The position numbers and the translations under genes are program-made. A DNA stretch of 64,000 bases. Origin: Phallusia mammillata. Lineage: Eukaryota; Chordata; Ascidiacea; Phlebobranchia; Ascidiidae. Within the stretch, counting starts at the first letter, position 1. Each line of letters begins with the position of its first letter. Location: positions 51,832 to 115,831 of the forward strand of contig QLIY01000439.1 in the NCBI GenBank assembly GCA_003260075.1. The letters are read 5' to 3'. Positions 47,769 to 60,532 of the stretch are shown piece after piece. The notes beneath the pieces are model-generated. The model saw only the letters and a list, made by a program, of their open reading frames with translations, was not told the DNA's origin and did not search any database.

Positions 47769-50700
47769 TTATTCTTGATCTTGCGAAATATTTTCTTCCC
47801 TGATCCGCCTCCTAACTCCCTCTCCTCCTGCAGTAGGATCAAGCTCCTGCTCAGGAAGATCTTCATCAGGATCCACTCCCTCTACATCAGACTTGTATGG
47901 AGGAGGTTCATCATCTTCTTCATCAGAAGATCTGTAATCCTCCACAGGCTCTCCATCATCAGTAATGGTGCATAAACACACACACATCCCAATAATAAGA
48001 ACTGTTGGCACGATGATAACCAAGCTTGTTATGATTGGGCTTTCTTGGAACATACCCTATCACATACAAATGTTTGTTACAGTAAAAAGTGGCTGAACTA
48101 AAACTGAAAAAGTGTGCAACACTACGTATGTAATTATGTATGGCAAAAAAGTAAATTGGTCACACAGTTTGAATAGTAAGTGATTATGCTTTAGGCAGAC
48201 AAAAAAACGTAGATTTGAATAGTTTTCCCCAGTTTTATTTGAAACTGATATTGCTCTCAACCAAAATTAAAACAAGTTTCCAGTAGTATCATGTATATTT
48301 ATGTTATGCCAGTAATTCATGCATACACATGTCAAACAGGAGACAGATTTGCTTTCAAATATTTTGCCTGGAAAAGGGTAAAATCTCTCTTGGTCAGTAT
48401 CCACAACATTTAAGAATCATTGCTTTAGGGATCTTACTCAAAAAAGAGAATTTGTAAACCTTACTTATGGCATGTTTGTAAATTCTTTCGCCGTCACAAA
48501 ATGATGAGCAGTTTTTGGTTTCGAACCAATCACCAAACCCAAAATAGCAACTTTTAATAACATTGATTATTATTTAAAAAAAATTAAGTCAGAAGAACGA
48601 AAACTCACCACAATAGAAAACAGAAAGTCGGAAATTGATCTTTTAACTTGTTGCCAAAATCCTCTGCCCCCTTTTCCGGTGATTTTACCCATTTTCACGT
48701 CATCAAGAAAACCCCTCATATTATTTTCTGATAGTTCAACAAGCGCCTTGTCTTCATCATTAAGAACAAAATACTCATATGATTGTCCATCGTAAACCAG
48801 CAGATTTGGACTTGAAATTGTGCTGTAAATAAAACATCATTTTAATATAAATATCTCTGATTTTTGGAATGATGCCTAAAAAGGTACTGCACAGAAATTG
48901 TTTATGCATTATATGCTGCCTGTTTTAATGAAAAACTATCATTTGCATACTCTTTGTCTTTAAGCTAACAGAAAAACTATATTGGACGTTTGGGTAAATA
49001 TAGCAATAAACAATTAGGCAAACATTTGCATTTAAATTATAATCCAGTGATTCTGTTTTCACTTTTGCATGCCAAATAACAACTTTACGCTCAAAAAATA
49101 TTTCGGCAATTTTAAATATTTTTGGTGCTGTTTATTTTCATGATAAGCCCTTTGCTATCAGTAGTCAAAGATCAATGCAAACCTGTAAGTCATGCTGTTT
49201 GCAATTTTGTTGTCCTCAATCCAACAAAAAATGAAAGGATATTTCCTTTCCAGTGCAATGGATTGCATTGTTGAGTTCATCTGTTTGTTGCCATCGACAA
49301 CAGCAATGGCAAACCTCCGTCTAGCCGAGTTAAGTGAATGATAGGAAGAACCTTGCATAACAAACAAGCTAATTTTGTTGAGGTATGGTCATGGTATTTA
49401 AAAGTGAAATTAATTTACCAACAGGCAAGTGACATAATTAATCAATCAATATTTATTTATTTTGTTTACAGCACCAAGAAAAAAACATGATAATTTGCAG
49501 AAAAAAAAACAGTTACCAAAAATAATTCAAAAACAGCCATGATTTATCCTGTTGTTATTTTTTAGATCAATATCCACTGAAACAAAAAACTTGTTTTCAT
49601 AACTACATGCACAAATAGACTTTACCCAAAAAAATACCTTTGCAAATTTAATTTTAAACAAGTAAGCATATGTACTGAGTATTTGCAATGCACAGTATTA
49701 TGTTGGTATACTTTTAACACCAAGTAGTGGTTAGTGGTCACCTGTGAGGTGGTTGTAGCTGGGAAATTGTTCCAGGCGAATCCAGATGTCAATAGCACCT
49801 GCTTCTGCCCCATCCTTTGGAATTTCATAATATTTTTCATCTTTGAAAACGAGCACTGTTGGGCTTAATTCAGTATTGATTTCCTAAAAAATATAATCTG
49901 TTACTGAATGCTCATTGAATAATTTCATGATTTGGTCCTGGGGCATTGCAACTATTTTGGCAAATGACAATTAGGTAAGGGGGGGGGCTTTCCTTTGCTC
50001 TTTTCCCCCTGTGTTTTTGAACTGAACAACATTTACCACACTTGTATCGCTATTGGTCACAACTGTAAAGTGCAGCACGAGAACTGTCTGGTGGGCAAAA
50101 ATTGTCAAAAAAAGCCGTACAGGGCTAAGCTAGACGCTGATCTATACTATAAATCGGATACCTACTTGACCCCGCTTACATAATTAATACATGAACAAAT
50201 TGCATTAAGTTAGGGCAAAAAATACAAAAACTTGTAAAAAAGATGCAGAATCATAATCAGTGTGTTCACAGCCTTTATTAACTGATCAGCTTAAAATTCA
50301 CCTTGGGTAAAAATGATTTGGGACAGGAGTAGAAATCTAAGTTAGTAAAAAGTAAGCTAGCAGCTTTGTTGTATGCGCTTTTCAGAGCAGTGTTGTCATC
50401 CCCCACATATAAGTAGAAAACTGGTTTGTCTTTTTTTGCTTGTTTTAGATCCAAAACAGATTTTAATGGAAGAACTTCTGGTCTGAAAAAAACAATTTAA
50501 AGCAAACTAAACAAAGATAATATTGATGTAAACATACAAAAGAGTATATGAAAAAATCGTTTCATTTTTCAATGATAAGCGAGAAAATCCAAGCCAATAA
50601 TTCTGTGCAAGACATCACAACCGACTAGAGTCCATTGCTTACCCCTTGGCTCTCAATGCAAAGGACATAATGCTTTGTTTCGTTCTAGCTCCATTGTATT

Positions 50701-51429
50701 CAAACTGTCGACCAAACTTGAAAAATTTTATTGTGGGGAATCCCCTTACTCCATACTGACTGGTAAGGCTTGAATATCTAAAAATTACTCAACAGTTACA
50801 AAAAAAGAAAATGGTTAAAATTGAAATGTTTTTGTGTTACTATAGGAAACTGCGAAAACCCAATTTTAATAAATACAAAGATCAAACGAATAAGAACCAC
50901 GATATTAAAACCGAATGTGGCAATACTAAATACAAATTTCCATACTTTGTAGCGTCAAGACGTGCAACAGCTACATCTGGACTATCAATTGCCATTTGCC
51001 GACCAATTTCGAGCCATGTTGGTTCCAAATGCTTACAATGGCCACACCATGGTGCATAAAACATCACAAGCCAATTTCCTTGAGAGTTCACTTCACCGAA
51101 CCTAATAAATCAGCAAAAAATAAATTAAAGTTTTTATATTAACACAATCAAAGCTGCCTGGAAAATTCTTTCTATCTTTTGAATTATTTTAAGGTTGCCA
51201 ACACAGTGAAAAACAACTGGGATTCTACACAAACAGAAAATAACTTGTTTCAGAATCAATATAAAATCAATAGAAACATGAAATACAAAAATACATATGA
51301 AAATCCAGAATAGAACTGGTAAACAAATACAGAAGTGTTACAAACATACCGTTCATTGAGTTCAAGTACTTTTGACCAAGCTGATGAAATGCTTACAAGC
51401 AATACTAGCAAAAGTCCAACTTGATGCAT
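47769..51429 (-). CDS. TMX3: Thioredoxin-related transmembrane protein 3
   Basis: ER-membrane protein disulfide isomerase family member. Exons: 51350-51429, 50946-51101, 50643-50777, 50302-50482, 49742-49883, 49183-49351, 48609-48822 and 47769-48056, giving 455 codons (454 residues, the same length as human TMX3). Signal peptide MHQVGLLLVLLVSISSAWS; thioredoxin domain with FYAPWCGHCKHLEP (active-site Cys about 46 and 49), then YGVRGFPTIKFF carrying the cis-Pro; two redox-inactive thioredoxin-like domains; a transmembrane helix at about 367-392 (IITSLVIIVPTVLIIG); and an acidic tail (SDEEDDEPPPY). The tail ends ISQDQE and has no KKxx retrieval motif, unlike vertebrate TMX3. The exon 6 acceptor (CAAG at 49352) was chosen because it alone keeps the phase. 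AATAAA overlaps the stop codon. Confidence 0.95.
49979..49987. other. G run of 9, probable short gap
   Basis: In TMX3 intron 4. No clear duplication of the flanks. Confidence 0.45.
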
Positions 51430-51959
51430 TGTTTAAGTTATTGACAAAATTAACAAGTCAGTTTTAACTGTAAAAATAGAAATAAAACCAAATGAAGTTT
51501 TTTTTGAAAAAATGATGTATTTTAAAATATATGCAGTGACAACTGTAGTTGTACTGTAGCATTTGCAAAAACTCGTTTGCTGTAGATATCCGACTTCTTT
51601 GTTTTTAAAGGGCTCTTTCATCCAGAATGAAACAAGAATTTAATATTACAGTAAGAAAGAAACAATGCTCAATGCTATAGACTTGCTTTCTGTGTTTAGG
51701 GTACAATGGACACACAAGCGGCTATTATTAAAATTAGCATCTGTGATACAGCCAGCAATGAGGAAATACTTCCAACACTCTACTATGGTAGACTAGAGCC
51801 ATTGTGAAAAGAATGGCCTGCGCAAAGAATAAATCAATATTTTAAACTCCCTTATAATCCGCAGAAATTTTAGCTTACAATCCGCACAAAAATACGTTGT
51901 CCGCGCTATGTCTCACAGCCCCTTAGGTCTCTCCAAAATTTTATTTACGTAGTACAATG

Positions 51960-52212
51960 CCAGTCTGCAGAGTGTGGCAGCTGCACGCGCGATTATTTAA
52001 AAAAAAAATTTGCACGGCAATTTTTGGGGGTTGCACGCCGAAATTTCGCACGAAAGGCATTTAATTGTACTGTTTTGACCTCTTTTACTTGCTTTGCGCC
52101 TGTTAAACCTGGCCTTGCACGCGAACTTGCGGGTCGTGCACGCGCGCACGCGGGACATGTCGGTCCTGCACGCGCGAGATCTCGTCGGGAACTGCCATGT
52201 TCTGCAGACTGG
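51960..52212. mobile_element. hAT-type MITE, CCAGTCTGCAGA family, copy 2
   Basis: Ends CCAGTCTGCAGAGTGTGGCA and TGCCATGTTCTGCAGACTGG, with identical 8-bp duplications GTACAATG (51952-51959 and 52213-52220). GC-rich interior with repeated TGCACGCGCG units. Reverse orientation relative to the copy at 46195-46437. Confidence 0.93.
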
Positions 52213-52231
52213 GTACAATGAAGTTCTCTGC

Positions 52232-52662
52232 CAGGGCTGCCACTTTCGTTTGAATGAAACAATCTATCTAGGCCTCAAAAATTATCTAGAATCATCTAGA
52301 TTGAAAAATAAAACATCCAAAAATATATCTAATGGTCCTATTTTATGTAATATATTAGCCAAACAACAACACTCAACACATATGAAGGTTTTTAATATAA
52401 TTTTAGATGTTTAAGAAGCTTTACTTCTTCCTTATAATCACTATATTTTTTCTGTTACAGTTATAACGTTATAACGTTGAGGCTTATTATGTGCTAATCT
52501 GGGAACGTTTGTACTGTAGGCTTGTTCTGTTACTATGGTCTTTACAAACGTTTAAAAAATTCTATCTAGATTTTATAGCCATCATCTAGATCCCAAATTT
52601 ACATCTAGGCTTAACCAAAACTATCTAGATCTAGCTATAAAATATCTGGAATGGCAGCCCTG
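52232..52662. mobile_element. hAT-type MITE with ATCTAGA subterminal repeats
   Basis: Ends CAGGGCTGCCAC / GGAATGGCAGCCCTG, with identical 8-bp duplications TTCTCTGC (52224-52231 and 52663-52670). Both halves carry many ATCTAG/CTAGAT motifs, in inverted arrangement. No transposase frame. Confidence 0.92.
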
Positions 52663-52903
52663 TTCTCTGCCGTCCCGTCACATTCATTATTTCGCAGAAT
52701 ATCCACGAAAATCAGTCAAGCACATCAAAACTTAACTGACCGTGCAAACCATAGATAACTTAATTTAAGTTCTGTATGGTGCAAACAGTTACAATGGCTC
52801 GTATGAACGATATTTTGTTTATTCTCTAATAAAGCCTACATTTACATAATTATTTGATATCGCCATCCATCCATGTAACTATGTATGCATGTCAAAACTT
52901 GCC

Positions 52904-52905
<2 letters not shown>

Positions 52906-52962
<57 letters not shown>
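52906..52962. other. G run of 57, probable gap
   Basis: In the TMX3/ZIP spacer. Unrelated flanks. Confidence 0.65.
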
Positions 52963-53959
52963 CTTTTTCTCGCAGGTACTGTTTTAACTTTTACACGAAA
53001 GTTCAAAGGAGAACTGCGTTTTTGAAGTAAAGAGAAATAATGCTTTTATGAACTTAATGAGAGCATACGGCTTAATAAAGTGCATGAACTTTACTGACAC
53101 GTATAAACGAACAACTTTCAACGGATAGTTCCTAATTTCAGTGTAGCCTAAATTGCATTTGGTCTCTTCCGCTTTGTGGACTGATGATGCCTTTTTTAGA
53201 GAAGATTAATATGAATGCAGAGTCTGCTTTCTTTCAAAAATAAAACAAGGCCTAATTTTGTGCGCTAGTAAAAACTATAACCTGCATGTATCCATTTGTC
53301 TCACCCGATAAAAAGTGCGTAGTTGCCTTGTCTCAGCCCTCTCTAGTTTAAAGTTTGAAGTATACAGAACAAAACCAAGATAAATCTGTTCTGAGGTATG
53401 CACATAATACTGTAGGCTACGTATGATGTTTATTCGCAGGTAAACTTTCAACGCCAATCAAAAGCTAAACAGGAACATTTCATCTGACAAAATTTGCGTT
53501 ATTTTAGTACCACAATGCGCATAATGCACCAAAATGGAGACATTTAAAGCAAACTGTGGAGATGTACAGGAGTTTGGTTTAAGTGCTTACAAACAGTTGT
53601 GAAGTACAACTAACAAAGTAACATTGATGGGGAATCATAGTTCAACAAAGTAGCAATGAAATGATGAAATCAGTACCAGGGTATAGGTCAAGTTTGCCGC
53701 ATGAGAAAGAAACTGGTTTAATTACGAGGTATGAGCAGTGATCTAATAATTCAAATCAATATTATAAAATGAGTCATAATAAAACTTGCGGAAAATCAAG
53801 GAACAAACATTTTTCAAGAACCAAACACAAGCGTTGTTTCTGGAAACAATATTTTGGTAAAATTTTTGAAATTTTAGCCTAAAGTTGCTGAAACTTAACA
53901 TATACGTAAAACAGCTGTTAAAAGACATTAAAAAATAAAATAAATCTTAACAAGCTAAA

Positions 53960-55548
53960 CTAGACAAATTGTAAACCCGTCACAGTTCCAAACCCTAAAA
54001 GCAATATCAGAAGTTTGTACATCTTCTTAATTGGTACTTTAGCGCCATGACGTTTTCTGGGACGTCTTCGCGTGCTTGTGTGCGGAGTTTCGGATGCAAT
54101 CAGGTCCTCGGCGTGGTCATGACCGCCGTGAGATGCATGTGCAAATTCGGATGGTATGACCTCTATGAAGGTCACGTACAAAAACGTACCTGTTGCCAAG
54201 CATTCCAGCACAGCACTTGCAATCAATGTTCCAGAGACGTCCAGCAAGTTTGCGACTTTGTCCAATGCAATTATGGTAGTCTCTGACTGTGCTGTTGTAA
54301 GCGCCGCGGCCGTCGTGTTCGGCAAGGAGTCTGAGTCACGTGTCATAATAATCCCAACAGCGCAACCTAACGGGGATGCTGTGCAGAACATTAGCGTACA
54401 GGCAACAGCGATAGTAGTGCTAGCCAATGTTTCAAATAGTCTTAACCCAAGGCCAAATGCCAAAACGCTTTTATGGACTGAAATAGCCAGTAACAGTTGT
54501 ATTAACGGAGACACTGAGACCTCTAACCCCAGCGCCAAGCCTTCGAATATAGAATGTATGGAAAGCATTCCGATCAAAACAAGAGAACGGGTGCTTTCTG
54601 ATGACGCCAAAGACTCTCTGCGTCGCCTAGGAACCACGACGTTTATATCTTCTCCAGAGGAGCTGTCAGCGGACTCGCAGTTTATTTCTACTGCGGATAA
54701 TGTAGAGTTTAAAGAGTCTCTTGGCATGACAGAGTAACTGGACTCATCTGGCTTTTGCTTTCCACATGTGGCTGACACCCCGTGTTCAATGAACATCACC
54801 AACAAAAGACCAGATGCCACCATGAATTCGGTAATAGGAAAGTTAATGTCAATGTTGGCAGCATCCAGGACCTTCTGGACTCCCATCTGGGATTCTGGAA
54901 GCAATTCTAGAAGCAGAATTCCCAGAAATAGTCCTCCACAGAAGCAGTTGAGCGCACTTAGAACGTCGTAACGGCAAATCGACCTGTACATGTGCTACAA
55001 GAAAAAAAAAACATTCAATCAAAAAACGATCAACGTAGTGGACATTCATAAAACTGTGCTATGGGTAATAAAAGCAGGAATTTTTGCGTTTTTATTATAT
55101 GGTGACCGAATAACTTGTGGTAATCTTGCATGGAATTTATTGTGTTTTCAGATCTATAATATATAATCGCTTTCGACTTGATCGGATGTGTTTTCTTACC
55201 ACATAAAGGTTTTATATGTAACATTCAAATTTTACTGATGTACAATTTCTGTCAACTCCTAAAACACTCTTTAACCGCATTATCGCAAATTCGCAAGGAT
55301 GATCCCAAAAGTTGCCACATTACCTTCATATGGTCCCAAACACTTGGGGTAGACGCGTCGTTTGCACAGAAATCTTCATCAGAAAGCAAAGAGTCGGTTT
55401 CTCGTAAAGTATTGTGCCCATTGCACTGATGCGGTGAGCGTCTTCCCGATCTCGACCTCCAGATTAGGTAAGGAATCATCAGCCCAAAAAGTAGGCTTAA
55501 AATCCATAACACAAGGGCAGACAGAATCTTAGCAATTAATAGATCCAT
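53960..55548 (-). CDS. ZIP-family zinc transporter (SLC39A1/2/3 type)
   Basis: Imports zinc across the plasma membrane or out of organelles. Two exons: 55324-55548 (start MDLLIAKILSALVLW) and 53960-54994, joined in phase 0, 419 residues. Eight hydrophobic helices are visible: TM1 LVLWILSLLFGLMIPYLI; TM2 LNCFCGGLFLGILLLELLPE; TM3 FMVASGLLLVMFIEHG; TM4 with HSIFEGLALGLE, where His and Glu form the metal site; TM5 with ISVHKSVLAFGLGLRL; TM6; TM7 SAVLECLATGTFLYVTFIEV; and TM8 at the C-terminus. HKS rather than HExPH in TM5 excludes the LIV-1 subfamily. The TM3-TM4 loop is Ser-rich without histidines, while a His cluster (HASHGGHDHAED) sits in the loop before TM8. The specific paralogue cannot be named. 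Confidence 0.92.
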
Positions 55549-56060
55549 CGCTTTACACAGGAAAGTGCATTTCTAAAAACACAAAATTAGAGGTTTGGAG
55601 ATGTGAGCTATGATCTTAGTCTTATATTCAGTGTAAACTGATCGTAGCTGATCATTAAAACTTCTGGTTACTACTTTTAACGCCATAAAGTTGTATATGA
55701 CACAAGCTATATCCCGGGTTCGACTTTGTCGATATTTGGTTTCGGTTAAAATTCGTTTCTGCATATTTGCACCGTATTTACAGATCTATTAGAGCAGGGG
55801 TTCCCAACCTTTTTGCGATCTCGTACCACTTGGACGCTCTCTACCGCCACGCGTACCACTTCTTGCAGAACAACTAATTTGATCGAATCATATGGGGGGG
55901 GGGAGCAGAAAGAATCTTAGCAATTAATAAATCCATCTTTTTACAGGACAGTGCATTTCTAAAAAAACACAAATTTAGGTTTAGAGATGTGAGCTTGTTT
56001 AGGCATTTTGACTATGTAAGCCTAAACTAATTGTAGCCGATTAATTGACGCTTGTGGTTC
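55515..56060. repeat. Diverged direct copies around a 10-base G run
   Basis: The start of the ZIP gene and its 5' flank (55515-55700) resemble the sequence right of the run 55894-55903, with more differences than other pairs. It includes the ATCCAT start-codon context, so the right copy could be mistaken for a second first exon. Confidence 0.7.
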
Positions 56061-56169
56061 CTATTCCTAACGCAATAAAGTTCTTTCATAAGCGACACTC
56101 TGGTTTATGGTTTCTATTGAAATGCATTTCTGCATATCCGTTTTTACAGATCTTTTCAAATGCACCGCT

Positions 56170-58012
56170 GCATCTTTAAGTGGAACAAAGTTTTTAATGT
56201 ATATGGCGGGCAAATCAGCTAAGAAGCATAAAATAACGACTGAGTTCAGGCAGGCTTCACGGTAAATTGTAACCTCTGCATCAACTTTTCTAGAAACAGA
56301 ATTTAAATAGAGCGAAATGCAACCTACTCAGCTACAAACTGAACCACACTGCTCGTTTGGTACCCGTTGTCAACTGACACATGTAGTGCAGTTAAGTCAT
56401 TGAGCTTTTAGTTTTATTTATCTCGGGGTTATAAAACACATTGAACAGGTTCGGCAAGAACAATTGGCACTTTCGCGAACAGTCACCACTCTTCAACAAT
56501 GAACATACCAGCTGAGTTTTGAAAGAGTATTTTCTGCGTTATCATGCTGAAGGAAACATGATATACCATATATGTACTTCACAACTTGTTTGAAAAGCGC
56601 CAGAGTTTCTTGCCAGCCAAATCCCGCTAAAAGTCGTTAAAATGTAATCAAAAGAATTTCGCGATCAAGAAAAAACATTTCTCATCTCCTCTCTTAATAA
56701 TGAGCAGTACTTGACTTTCAAAACATAGCATATTTATGTATGCTGACAAAGACGCCATAAAATATTTTACAAACAATCAGCGTTTATTGCACTAATCCTA
56801 CTAAAATAAGCCATCGGTTTAGTAAACAAAATTATCTGCGGTAATGTGTTTAAGAAGTTGTTTTGTATTTACCCTGCTGTCGAAAGGAAGTGCAGCAGCA
56901 ACAAACAGTGATTTTGGATCCAAATCAGTTGTTTTAAAGGTTTTCAATACAATCAAAATGCCCGTAATAGGCAACTTTCTAAATCTTTTCCACCACCAAA
57001 ACGTAGTAATTGGTAAAAAAAACACGTTTAACGGGGGGGGGGTTTGTTTTACTGTCCACCAATTGGTCGATGCGCGGTGTGAACTTGCAGCGCATCGAAA
57101 GTCATTTCCGGGCGCAACTAGTCGGTTTCAACTTTTTGACTTGCTGATCATCGTGACGGAAAATACCTGCTCACATTCCTATGCATTGGGGGGGGGGATA
57201 TTAAAACAAAGCTTTCATTCAGGGCGCTGCAAATCAGCTAAGTAACTTAAAAAACTATTTAGTTCAGGTGAACTATACTGTCAATTGATACCTCTGCATC
57301 AACTTTTTTAGAACCACACTGCTCGTTTGGTGCCGGTTGTCAACTGACACATGCAGTGCCGTTAAGTCATTGAGCTTTTAGTGTTGTTTATCCCAGGGCT
57401 GTAAAACACAATGAACAGGTTCGACAAAGAACAATTGGTACTTTCGCAAATAGTCACCACCATTTAACAATGGACGTACCAGCTGAGTTTTGAAAGAGTA
57501 TTTTCTGCGTTATCATGCTGAAGGAAACATGATATACCATATATGTACTTCACAACTTATTGAAAAGCGCCAGAGTTTCTTGCCAGCCAAATCACGCTAA
57601 AAGTCGTTAAAATGTAATCAAAAGAATTTCGTGATCAAGAAAAAACATTTCTCATCTCCTCTCTTAATAATGATCAGTACTTGACTTTCAAAACACAGCA
57701 TATTTATGTATGCTGGCAAAGACGCCATAAAATATTTTACAAACAATCAGCGTTTATTGCACTAATCGTACTAAAATAAGCCATCGGTTTAGTAAACAAA
57801 ATTATTTGCGGTAATGTGTTTAGGAAGTTGTTTTGTATTTACGCTGCTGTCGAAAGGAAGTGCAGCAGCAACAAACAGTGATTTTGGATCCAAATCCGTT
57901 GTGTTTTATCCTAAAGGTTTTCAATACAATCAAAATACCCGTAATAGGCAACTTTCTGAACCTTTTCCACCACCAAAACGTAGTAATTGGTAAAAAAAAC
58001 ACGTTTAACGTT
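56170..58012. repeat. Direct duplication of about 800 bp, two copies
   Basis: 56170-57032 and about 57230-58012 match at most positions (for example, both contain ATTTTCTGCGTTATCATGCT). Two ten-base G runs (57033-57042 and 57188-57197) lie between the copies, with about 145 bases of unshared sequence. Most likely two alleles laid end to end. Confidence 0.75.
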
Positions 58013-58280
58013 AAACTATGAGAGAGCTGCAATTTGCTAGTCAGCCCAAGAGCAAAGCCAGTCGTGATGTGCAACACCGGAAGGTATGTTACGTCACACT
58101 TTTATTTATGACGCTACCAAATACCCAGACCTTCTTAAGCTGTCATGTGCAATAACAATTAGGCGTAGCAAGTGACCAAAATATTGCCCTGCGGTTAAAC
58201 TGGTACGTAGTGTCGTGCATTGTTATGAAACTAAAACTTGTACAAAAAACTTTCAGGTTTGTTTCAACATCAAGTTCATA

Positions 58281-58634
58281 AAAATGGCGGGTACACCTCG
58301 ACGGAATTCTAGGACTATCCTAAAAACCTATCAGTCATTTCAGCTGTATCTAACAAACATTAAATTGAAACTCGCTATATGATTGCATATTTCTGCTTGT
58401 ATGTTAATCTAGCAATAACGAAGCTGGCGTTTGTCGGAAAACAGCATTAAGGGGGGGGGGATTCACAAAAATGACAGGTACTCAACGGAATTCCAGGACT
58501 ATCCTAAAAACCTATTAGTCATTTCAGCTGTATCCAACAAACATTAAATTGAAACTCGCTATGTGATTGCATATTTCTGCTTGTACGTTAATCTAGCAAT
58601 AACGAAGCTGGCGTTTGTCGGAAAACAGCATTAA
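58281..58634. repeat. Direct copies around a 10-base G run
   Basis: About 165 bases on each side of 58451-58460, a few substitutions apart. Confidence 0.85.
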
Positions 58635-59529
58635 TCAACAAACTTTTACGACGCTGCCTCTCAAAACTGCTGGTCATAACATCCAACATACACACGCCTT
58701 GTCATCTAAGTAGGTCACATCAAGTATTTTAGTCAGGCAGTATCTGTGAGGGCTCAGAAACATACAGTATGTACATGTCTCATTTCGCCTAGGGCTATTC
58801 AAAATACCTGAGCTTTTGTCTACCAAAACATTTTCCTGTAAAAGCTGTTCCCATAGTTGTTACACGCTATACTTTGAGTTTGTATGATTCTTTTCATGCT
58901 GAAGTAGTTTATAAAACTGACAATCATAGCTCAAGACTCAAGAGGACCATTACCAGACGCAAGCCTGTCTTACTCTGAAGTAACATTTGCTGTTTTTATG
59001 TCTCGGGTTTGGAATGATACGCTTGAGCGATCAGCACTTTTTCTTTTGTTTGCTCATTCATGAAACGAGGCCACCGCAGTTGTTTGATGTTTGAATGAAT
59101 TAAACTTTTCTGATACCCAAAAATCTTGAGACTATTAACACCAATTTATGGAGTATTGCTATTTTGTGAAATAAAACTTTTGTGAAACAGAAGCTATTCA
59201 CCGTCATAAATTATAACCGCCTGTCACTTGACAAATACATTCAGGTACTGGACACGTGGACAGTCGATGAACACAACTTTTTATTTGTCAGAATGTGAGA
59301 AAGCATGTCAAAAGCTGACATATCGAATTTGCTGTCTCTCTTATCCTAAATAAATAACTTATTCTAACGCCCCTGTAGAATTGGTCAAATTCCCACTTTG
59401 GACATATTAATGCATGCTTTAGGCGTACTGACTACGCGATGAATCACTTCTGCCAACGCGCAAATTATGACGTACTAAACATGACTAAGCTTTCGTCACT
59501 TCGTGCCCTTTGCAAGAAATCCGTATTCG

Positions 59530-59640
59530 CGCCACAAGCAAAGATCGCGTTAAAAGGAAATGGGTAAAACGACAACGGGGGGGGGGGGCGACGCCACAAG
59601 CAAAGATCGCGTTAAAAGGAAATGGGTAAAACGACAACGG
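59530..59640. repeat. Direct copies around a 12-base G run
   Basis: About 47 identical bases on each side of 59577-59588. Confidence 0.85.
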
Positions 59641-60311
59641 AAACACGAAACCGGATTACAAAATAATCCTCTTACTTCGCTACTAACTTACACTTTAAAC
59701 AGTAGTCAAAAAGATTCTTAACAATATGCTGAATGATTACATTGGGGTTCAAATCGGATTTAGAAATATGAGCATAAAACCAAATGTAACCAAAAAATTA
59801 CACATCAGCAGTTATTAAACTTTCAAGGGACAGAATATTTTCAAAATGCGAGATAAGTTTGTAATGAGAAGATCAAAATGCGGTTCCAACGTTGTCAAGC
59901 ACAAAAACGTTAAGTTAGGCGTGGCTAAAATGAATGTATTGCGACACACTTGGCTTATAAGTGTGCAGCGGCACAAAGGTTAAAAATCACAGTTTTAGAT
60001 AATAGTTTAGCTTCTGTATTTATTATGTCCATTTTTTCGTTGTATGCCTACTCTAAGTAGGTAACATTTTAAGTTAAACGCATGGCCTAGTTCGTATAGT
60101 CTGTCCATGATGCATACGATAATTTAAACCGCCCGTTTTTCTCAAATAATTCATTAACCACCTGGATAACTAAACGTCGTTTTCGTGACCATACCAATTG
60201 TAACATAACGAACTAAAGCAGTTATTAAAACAAGGCTCTCGACGGCTATGTTCACAACATCTTCGGTTAGAACTGTTTACTTTTAAAACAACGCTGTTAT
60301 GACGTAACACT

Positions 60312-60532
60312 GCAATAATTTGAGTCCTTTTTGCCTCAGGTCATATGAATTGAGCATAACAAGACGTAACTTTGTCAAAGCATTTCATACACTGCCACTT
60401 GGCTAATAGACGAGGGGGGGGGGGAGCAATAATTTGAGTCGTTTTTGCCTCAGGTCATATGAATTGAGCATAACAAGACGTAATTAACTTTGTCAAAGCA
60501 TTTCATACACTGCCACTTGGCTAATAGACGAG
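60312..60532. repeat. Direct copies around an 11-base G run
   Basis: About 100 bases on each side of 60414-60424. The right copy has a TTAA insertion. Confidence 0.85.

Larger units (their letters stand above)
51430..53959. other. Spacer between TMX3 and the ZIP transporter
   Basis: No gene seen. It contains two well-bounded MITEs (51960-52212 and 52232-52662) only 19 bases apart, and a 57-base G run at 52906-52962. The TMX3 promoter should lie next to 51430. Confidence 0.55.

Noticed and set aside
54156..54737. 193-residue open frame on the plus strand
   Set aside because: It lies antisense to the ZIP exon. Its composition follows the complementary codons and no family motif is seen.
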